From positions 620,001 to 684,000 of the forward strand of contig JAECYW010000007.1 in the NCBI GenBank assembly GCA_023014335.1: a stretch of DNA of 64,000 bases. Reading direction: 5' to 3'. The notes under the pieces were generated by a model. That model saw only the letters and a list, made by a program, of their open reading frames with translations, had not been told where the DNA came from and did not search any database. Source of the stretch: Galerina marginata. Taxonomy: Eukaryota > Basidiomycota > Agaricomycetes > Agaricales > Galerinaceae. Positions 57,249 to 64,000 of this stretch are shown in pieces. Each line of letters starts with the position of its first letter. The stretch's first letter is position 1. Both the position numbers and the translations under genes were made by a program.

Positions 57249-59928
57249 ATGTTGTCCTTCGAGAGTTATGATGCCGCCATGCTATTCTGGCGGACCATCA
57301 CTCAAATATTCTTTCGAGAGGTTCGCCCTCGCGGAGCATTCCATATCCCAAAAGATGGACCTGTAATCTTTGTTGGAGCCCCTCACAACAATCAGGTGGG
57401 ATATATACTGAACTTGTCCTTTAGTCTTTCTGCAGAAAAAACTAATAATCTGTTCAGTTTCTTGACCCTTTGCTGCTCAGTCTTGAGGTTTACAGAGAAA
57501 CTCACCGACATGTTCAATTTCTCACTGCGGCTAAGAGTATGGAAAGGAAATGGGTCGGATTTTTCTCTAGATTAATGGATAGCAGTGTGTATGCATCGTC
57601 TAACTCCCTTGTACAGTGTCCCCTAATCATTATCCAGTCCCTGTCGCGCGTGCTGCCGATTCCGCAAAGCCTGGCCCAGGCCGAATATCACTCTCACTCG
57701 ATGACCCATGTCTTGTCGTTGGACAAGGAACTAAATTTCTTACTGACTTTTCTCCTCGCATGCAAATCTTGCTCCCGAAATCAGTCAATTCAGCCGTTGC
57801 TGAAGTGAGCGAGGTTATATCAGATACTCAAATGCGCGTGAAAAAGGAATTTGGAGGTGAAAGCGGTAAAGGCACAGCCCGAATTCGGGAGAAATTCTCA
57901 GAATTACAGTCTGAAGGCATCACCGGCCTGGAGTACAAAAAGCTTCCCTTCGTTGATCAACAAGAAATGTATCGCCATGTATACCAGTGCCTAAAAGAGG
58001 GTGGGAGCATTGGCATCTTTCCTGAAGGTAGTGCACCCATTCCTGACATATTCCTTTGCTAACTTGGCGTAGGCGGCAGCCATGACCGCACTGACCTCCT
58101 TCCCCTCAAGGCAGGAGTGTCAGTCATGGCTCTAGGAGCTATGGCCAGCGACCCAAATGTCCGAGTCAAGATTGTTCCCGTCGGATTATCTTATTTTCAT
58201 GCACACCGGTTCCGATCTCGGGCTGTTGTAGAGTTTGGAAGTGCCTTGGATGTTCCTGCGGAATATGTGGAAATGTTCAAACAAGGCGGTACACAGAAAA
58301 GAGAGGCCGTTGGTAAATTCTTAGACCTTATATATAACGGGCTTAAGACAGTTACTGTCCGGGCGCCAGATTATGACACTCTCATGGTATGTTTCTATGG
58401 ACTTTTCGAATTGAGTAAGCTCAACATTCTGTGAATAGCTCATCCAAGCCGTCCGACGATTATACAAAACTCCTGGTCAACACTTGACCTTGGGCCAAGT
58501 CGTTGAACTGAACCGGAGACTCCTAGAGGGTTACGTCAACTTCAAAGACGAGCCTCGAGTTCAGACCCTGCGGAAAGACGTTCTGAAATATAATCGCCTT
58601 GTACGCGATCTTGGCCTTCGGGATCATCAAGTGAGATCAAATATTTTATAAACTTTCACCTCTCATTTATAATTAGGTGCCACGGGCACAAAAAGCTGGC
58701 TGGAAAACACTTGGTCTACTTACATATCGTGCCATTCTTCTACTTGTTTGGACCATCCTCGCACTTCCTGGAACAATCCTGAACAGCCCGATTCTTATTC
58801 TTGCCTCCATACTTTCAAGGATAAAGGCTAAACGTGCGTGTTTCCTTTTTTTTTTTTTGTATGATAGATGAGTAACTGTCCTGCAGAAGCACTTGCAGCA
58901 TCCGTCGTCAAAATAGCGGGGCGAGATGTTCTTGCGACGTGGAAGATTCTAATTGCCTTAGGTGTTACACCTGTTCTCTACACGCTGTACGCAATCATCG
59001 CCACTGTAATCGCTGTGCGCGCAAAAGCTCCCATGAAATGGAGGATCTGGACACCGTTCCTGGTTATCTTCATATTGCCGTTCATGAACTATGCCGCACT
59101 CAAATTTGGCGAAGCTGGAATGGATGTCTTGAAGTGCGCTGCTGGTTCTTAATTAACTTGACTGCTGATTAATTGAACCCGCTTAGGTCTCTACCTCCTC
59201 TAATCGTTGCTCTCCTTCCAGGGCAACAACGTTCGCTCGATAAACTCAAGGCTATGAGGATCGACCTCTCAAATCAAGTTGCAAGCCTTATAAACGACTT
59301 TGGACCGAAACTTTATGATGACTTCGACGAGGTTAGTTCGGTCCTATCTCTGTGCATTCCAAAAGTGTCTGATTCTGATTCGTTTATGCAGGCAAGAATA
59401 CTTTGGCCTTCAGCCAGTGCCCCGCCTTCCAGTGGTCCGACTGGTTTATGGCGAAGGAAGAGTAGTACTGGCGCTGTAGACGCCCAAGGGCTGGGTCTAA
59501 CGCATCCCATGACCTGGATCGACGAACGCCTCTTCGGCTGGAGTCGGAGCTCAAAGAGAGGGACAAGTGCATGGGGTGGACCCGTTGAAGACCCCAGCAG
59601 AATCAATACCCCCGATGATTCAGACGAAGAAGATACTGGTGATTATGATAATGTTGTTGGGGTTCTCGGGACGGGGGATGAACTGTCGCTGGGCATACAG
59701 AAGTCACGGAGTCGACAAAGTTCTTACGCAGACTTGCAACGACTTCGTATGCCTCCTTTGACCCCTCAAAACGGAGATGAATCCTTGCGACTGAGTCATC
59801 GGACACGAAGAGCATCTCTCGGTGATGGCGTGCCAGTATCTCGCATCGCCACTGTGGACCGGCAAGAGCCATTCAGTGAAGCCACGCAAGATTTAAATGA
59901 GGAGATCTCTCAATCCAAAGAAAATTAA
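57249..59928 (+). CDS. SCT1: glycerol-3-phosphate/dihydroxyacetone-phosphate acyltransferase (Gat1/Sct1)
   Basis: The enzyme performs the first acylation in glycerolipid synthesis at the ER. The ATG at 57249 (MLSFESYDAAMLFWRTITQI) is followed by REVRPRG. The catalytic block APHNNQFLDPLL is interrupted after NNQ by a 62-nt intron (57396-57457). The second PlsC motif reads IGIFPEGGSHDRTDLLPLKA, with an intron after FPEG. The family insert SLDDPCLVVGQGTKFLTDFS is present. Two C-terminal hydrophobic regions (LLTYRAILLLVWTILALPGT and KILIALGVTPVLYTLYAIIA, plus IWTPFLVIFILPFMNYAALK) anchor it in the membrane. A Ser/acidic tail (NTPDDSDEEDTGDYDN) ends ISQSKEN at 59928. The yeast genes are GAT1/GPT2 and SCT1; which one is orthologous cannot be told. 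Confidence 0.92.
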
Positions 59929-60058
59929 CCAGCATATGTTCGATGCCACGAAAGCGTGGCACCTAGGCCACTTATTTACATCATTCCTTTTTCCTTCTTT
60001 GGGATTGGGCAACTGGATATGATAATTCTATTTTATCCAATGGCAAGTATCGACACCC

Positions 60059-61958
60059 TTAACTAGCGCGGTTGGTAAGCACTTCGACCCCAGTTTCCGT
60101 GATCCTAGCAAATATTTTAGTTAAGGGAGGGAGCCAAGAACATTTGTCACATACAACAAAGTATCCTCAAATTGAGCACTCCTCTTGCCGTCGACTGTGG
60201 TTGCGGTCCAATTATCCGGCCAATGGACGTCACGCCAGCTCGTGCCCAAGTTCAGCATCTATTCTTTTGTGTCAGCACAGTTATCAAAGCAACCTTGTAT
60301 GAAGTACGGACTGGTTCTATTGTGAAGGCCTAAGCGAACAGGGTGTCAGTCAGTCTTGACGTAATATAAAGTCCCACTCACCATCCCAGCTTTCATTGTG
60401 CCGACTGCCTTGTTTTTCGCATAATGGGGAATATTTGGCGTGGTATGGAAGAGATCGTTGACGCCATGTCCAGTATACGTGCGTACAACGGCACATCCAT
60501 TAGCCCTTGCTACGGGTTCACTATGGAGAAAAATATCGAGACATCAAAACACGCTTCACTTTCCGGGAAACTGGTACAACGAACATGACTTTCCCCAAGT
60601 CCCGGAATAAAGCTCCAGGTTTGCAGATTTTGATGGCTTCATCTAGACTCTCACGTGTGGTGCGAATGAGCCGTTTGGAATCCTCGTCTATTTCTCCAAC
60701 GGGGTATGTCTCGTTGAGATCGCCATGATAACCTATGACAGGAATAAGAAAAGAAGCACGGCCGTAGTAAAATATTCCATTAAACACTTGCCATCATAAT
60801 AGACCGATACATCTATGAAAGTAAAAATGCGGGTCCCGCATTGTTTTATTTATATAATCGTCGAAAAGGATGAAAATCGCACCTATGTTAATAATGTCTC
60901 CTTCCTTCAATTTCCGTTGATCGGGGATCCCGTGGCAGATAACCTCGTTTACGGATCTAGATAAGAAGACGTTGAACCTTCAGAAATTGATCTTTTGGGA
61001 CGGCGTGGACTGTGTTGTACTGACGTGCATACGGATTTGGGGAAATTCCGATAGCCGAGAGGTGAAGGATAGGCATTGCGTTCAATGGTGGCATTATGTA
61101 CAATTTCATCAATCTCGTCCGTTGTGATTCCAGGGCGTATGTGCGATGCGGCGATGTCCAAAACCTCCCGCGTGAGCTGAGGAAGTTATTAGGTTCACGG
61201 TAACTTACGATTATCTGGTTCTCTCACCCGGCAAACGGTGCGCATCTTATCTTGCTCTTCCAAAGTAAGGATCCTGGGTGGTTGGCCAGCTCGTTGGATC
61301 TCGGATATCGGCTTGCCTGTAGAAAGTCCGAAGATGAATGAATGAATGTTGATGAGAGATATAGCGGAACAATGACCATCATGTTCAATGTAGTCGGGCC
61401 TTGGAATATGGGCTGGCACTTCACGTTTCGGAGACAGCGGATAGACAGGTCGCACAAGTCCACTGAATGCATAGTTCACGAAAGGATTATAGGTGCCATC
61501 TGTTTACAACAACGACGTTATATCTGCCCTTCCAAGAAAGCACAACAAATTAATTACCTGAAGTTGTTAAATTAGCGCCCCCAGTCTTCGCGAGGTCATG
61601 GATTATTTTGTGGGTTTTCTGTGATGGGGCTTAGCCATTATCATTGGATACCTTTTGACTGATCGCTTTAAGTAGGAGTAAGACTAACCCCTTTGTATTT
61701 AATGGCCGCATCAGATCTTGCTTTCAGGGACGTGAAACCAGGCAACTCACATCCAGCCTTGAAACACTCTTGTCCGCAATAAAACGAGCCGCGAATTCCC
61801 AGTCTAAAAATTTGTGGTTTAAATTACTGCTTTTGGGTAGGAATCGATCAAGTGAGAGAGCAGGAGACTGACTTGCTGCATGTGGGGCATTCAAGGCGAG
61901 AGGGAGGATTCCCGTTCGGACAGGAGTTGCTCTGACAAAGTACGCCTGATGAAGCCAT
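60059..61958 (-). CDS. MAP1: methionine aminopeptidase 1 (MetAP1 with N-terminal zinc finger)
   Basis: It removes initiator methionine from nascent proteins at the ribosome. The ATG at 61958 gives [20 protein letters not shown], then [20 protein letters not shown], the cysteine-rich zinc-finger domain that docks MetAP1 on ribosomes. The catalytic pita-bread fold shows the His of ICHGIPD, the Asp pair in [16 protein letters not shown], the His of [10 protein letters not shown], Glu of FTIEP and Glu of QFEDTLL, so all metal ligands are present. It ends [14 protein letters not shown] at TAA 60059 after a 50-nt intron. Several other short introns occur, including one after the zinc finger. It is tail-to-tail with the acyltransferase, 130 bases apart. 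Confidence 0.93.
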
Positions 61959-62528
61959 GGAAGATGTGGAGGACGATGGTCAGGTCAGTGACTCTGTGTT
62001 GTAGGTCCGGCTGATCGGGATGTTGCTTTGGGAAGTACAATACTGTTTATCGATCACCCCTGACATAAACAACAAGAGCATCGACGACGAAAATGGACAA
62101 GGAAACGCATTGTTTGGGTTCAAGAGTTGTTGAGGAATTGCTACAGGTGGAATAATATGTCTAAGGTTCGGTAATTAAAACTAAGGCATGATGCTGACGG
62201 CGTATTAGAGGTAGTAGTTTTCGAGGAGGAATGTACACATATGTCAAAGGAAAAATGGAGAAAATATGGATGAGTATGTATGATGCAAGTTTGAAAAGAC
62301 CAAAAAATAAAAATATATGCAAGGATGAAGGAGGCCAAAAAAAATGCGCTGGTTGAAGAAAGCAACATAACAGTCTAACTTTGTTCAAGAGTGGATGCAG
62401 GGATCGAAAGCGACAACAAAACAATTAGAGGAAAGGGCAGGTATGTGTAAATGAATTATGGACATGTTCGACAGGCGCGGAGACGGTCATGGAGTGATTG
62501 GGGGTCGCCGTGGTCGAGTAAAAAAAAA
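61959..62528. other. intergenic region
   Basis: 570 bases between the MAP1 start and the 3' end of the next minus-strand gene. AT-rich; frames here are short and unsupported. It holds the MAP1 promoter and the 3' UTR of its neighbour. Confidence 0.5.
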
Positions 62529-63158
62529 TCAATGGGGGATGATTTCGAGTTTGTAGGCGGTTTCGGTATCGCTGCAGGCCTTCCGCAATGCCTTAAAATG
62601 CGAAGGCCCGAAGATATCCACGAGTTGCGGCTCGTTGGCATTGACCCAAGCCACGGGCGGCAACCCACGGGTAGTACGGTAGACACCCTGCTCAAAATGT
62701 TCGTCGAACACGAGGGTGACGAGGCCAGTGAGAAGACATTGGATCAGGTTGAGGATGTCGTTGACCGGAGGACAAATCTTCCTGACATTTTCAAAAATGT
62801 CGCTGTGGAAAACCATCTGCCATTGTATCCGCCGTTCAGGAGAGAAGAACGAGCTGGCATGGACAGGAAGCTGTAATTTTAATTTTGGACCGGCGGGGAG
62901 GTCAACTGATGAGCGCCACATGGAGGACGTCTCGAGGGAGAACAGCATGCGGTGGTCTTGGGAAGGAGCCTCTGTCCAATGGTGGTCATGAATCAACTTG
63001 TGTTTGAGACCCTGGAGCCAGCGATGAGCGCGAGCGTAGGTAGCTCCGAGGGCGTCTGCGGTGGTCAGAGGAATATGGGTGCGCTGGGCCCATTCATCCA
63101 TGTTTGCGACGACACTGGAAAAGACGACCTCTGTCCTTGGTTTTGGTTGAGCAGCCAT
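62529..63158 (-). CDS. hypothetical single-exon protein, 209 residues
   Basis: An intronless frame, MAAQPKPRTEVVFSSVVANM to TETAYKLEIIPH, with a good ATG. I do not recognise a family. It is mixed alpha/beta in composition, with a Trp/His-rich stretch (HRWLQGLKHKLIHDHHWTEA) and a hydrophobic helix (ILNLIQCLLTGLVTLVF). No signal peptide is evident. The length, balanced composition and position between two conserved genes support a real gene. It is divergent from the eIF2B gene, 252 bases away. Confidence 0.6.
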   Translation of the reverse strand: MAAQPKPRTEVVFSSVVANMDEWAQRTHIPLTTADALGATYARAHRWLQGLKHKLIHDHHWTEAPSQDHRMLFSLETSSMWRSSVDLPAGPKLKLQLPVHASSFFSPERRIQWQMVFHSDIFENVRKICPPVNDILNLIQCLLTGLVTLVFDEHFEQGVYRTTRGLPPVAWVNANEPQLVDIFGPSHFKALRKACSDTETAYKLEIIPH

Positions 63159-63410
63159 TGCAGTAGTGAGGGCGCGTCGGGAGGGAGAAGAGGCTAGAGA
63201 AGAAGCATAACAGATTGGGGCAGGTATTTGTATATGGGACCCTGGCGAAAAAAAAAGAATATTAAAAGGAGCAGCGGGAGAAAGCCGTCGGGCGAAAATA
63301 CACGTGTATTCACCCCCGACAGCCCAAATCAGGACCCCAGGAACCTACGCGACAACAACAACTCCAGAGCTCCCTTTAAACATACCATTCTTCTCACCAT
63401 TAAAGGTCAC

Positions 63411-64000
63411 ATGTCTCTTCCCCTTACCACCATGTTTGACATCTCGTCTGCCTTCCACCGCATCCTCCAGGATGAAGAGGTGCGTACGAATCATCCTCGG
63501 CGTTTCATCCCCCTCACCCACTCCAGATATCGCCCCCTCTCGCCGCTATTCTGGCTCTCACCCAGCTTATCGACCATTCAGACGGTACGTCATATCTCTC
63601 CCACCATCTTCACATCCCTCATCAAATCTCAGCCGGCACTATGTTTGAACTCGTCAAGGCCCTCAACGACGGTGCTGAGGCTCTAAAAAACCAGGCCTCC
63701 AATCCGATCAGCCTCAACGCCGGTTGTGAATTGTTCATTGCCTTTGTCACCCTGTTTCCCCATGACTCTGCCGTATGCCTGCATCTGCTATCTTTCGCCC
63801 ACATTCTCATCCTTGCGGCTAGAATTTCGCCGATTTGAAAACAGAACTCGTTCGTCAAGGGCAGAATTATGCTGCAGAAGGTCTCACGTATCGCAAAAAA
63901 ATCGCAGAGCTCGCGTTCGGCTTCATTAAGGACGGCTCTGTGGTAAATTCATGGAACTCTATCCTCTTCATATCTGCTTGGAATTCACTTGCACACTTTC
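63411..64000 (+). CDS. GCN3: translation initiation factor eIF2B alpha subunit (Gcn3), 5' part
   Basis: eIF2B is the GTP-exchange factor for eIF2; the alpha subunit senses eIF2 phosphorylation. The frame starts MSLPLTTMFDISSAFHRILQ (ATG at 63411, or the ATG at 63432). Introns then lead to PPLAAILALTQLIDHSD, TMFELVKALNDGAEALKNQA, NPISLNAGCELFIAFVTLFP and DLKTELVRQGQNYAAEGLTY then KIAELAFGFIKDGSV. This is the helical N-terminal domain of the family, and the conserved phe-x-x-asp-gly-ser lies just before the edge. The remaining ~200 residues, with the Rossmann-like domain, lie beyond the window. Confidence 0.85.

Noticed and set aside
63228..63686. 152-residue and 114-residue plus-strand frames
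   Set aside because: They overlap the eIF2B alpha exons in the wrong frame and read through its introns.
1..64000. tRNA, rRNA or CRISPR features
   Set aside because: No cloverleaf with A- and B-box-like sequences, no rRNA sequence and no spaced direct-repeat array was seen; CRISPR is not expected in a fungus.

Overview
The window is nuclear DNA of a filamentous basidiomycete, most likely an Agaricomycete. The genes are dense and split by many 45-60 nt GT-AG introns with CTRAY-like branch sites. The core genes are classic fungal single-copy genes, and the accessory genes include families I associate with mushroom genomes, such as small PAS-domain proteins, F-box proteins and Helitron remnants. 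Family names come from protein motifs recognised by eye; no database search was run.

Left conserved block (1-13.9 kb): a possible gene cut by the left edge, then VPS23/TSG101 (ESCRT-I) divergent from a TEA/ATTS-domain transcription factor, NOC3 (60S ribosome biogenesis) divergent from APC5 (anaphase-promoting complex), and a PPR-repeat protein. Neighbours alternate between head-to-head and tail-to-tail, with short shared intergenic spaces.

Middle accessory island (about 13.9-49.7 kb): lower coding density, more AT-rich, with long stretches without a convincing gene. It holds a divergent pair of small paralogues sharing a leucine-rich coiled-coil-like motif (16.7-19.3 kb) and three paralogues joining an F-box to a nucleotidyltransferase-like domain (23.0-24.5, 28.7-30.4 and 35.0-36.0 kb). 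It also has a two-PAS-domain protein whose frame closes only with a 5-nt microexon, a small RING protein with a SUMO-interaction-like motif, and a gene interrupted by a perfect 20-bp tandem repeat that looks like a newborn intron. Further along are a multipass membrane protein, a lineage-specific hypothetical gene, a serine-rich gene built from tandem exon-intron units, and a hypothetical gene carrying an antisense Helitron fragment inside an intron. The 5' end of the serine-rich gene is a diverged copy of the 5' end of the PPR gene 30 kb away, so the island has been shaped by duplication and exon shuffling.

Right conserved block (49.7-64 kb): a five-TOG microtubule polymerase (Stu2/XMAP215), the glycerol-3-phosphate/DHAP acyltransferase Gat1/Sct1, methionine aminopeptidase 1, an unrecognised single-exon gene, and the 5' part of eIF2B alpha (Gcn3), which runs off the right edge.

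The conserved genes act in unrelated housekeeping pathways and show no joint pathway. The accessory genes look like a regulatory and ubiquitin-related assortment (F-box, RING/SIM, PAS), but a shared function is not demonstrated.
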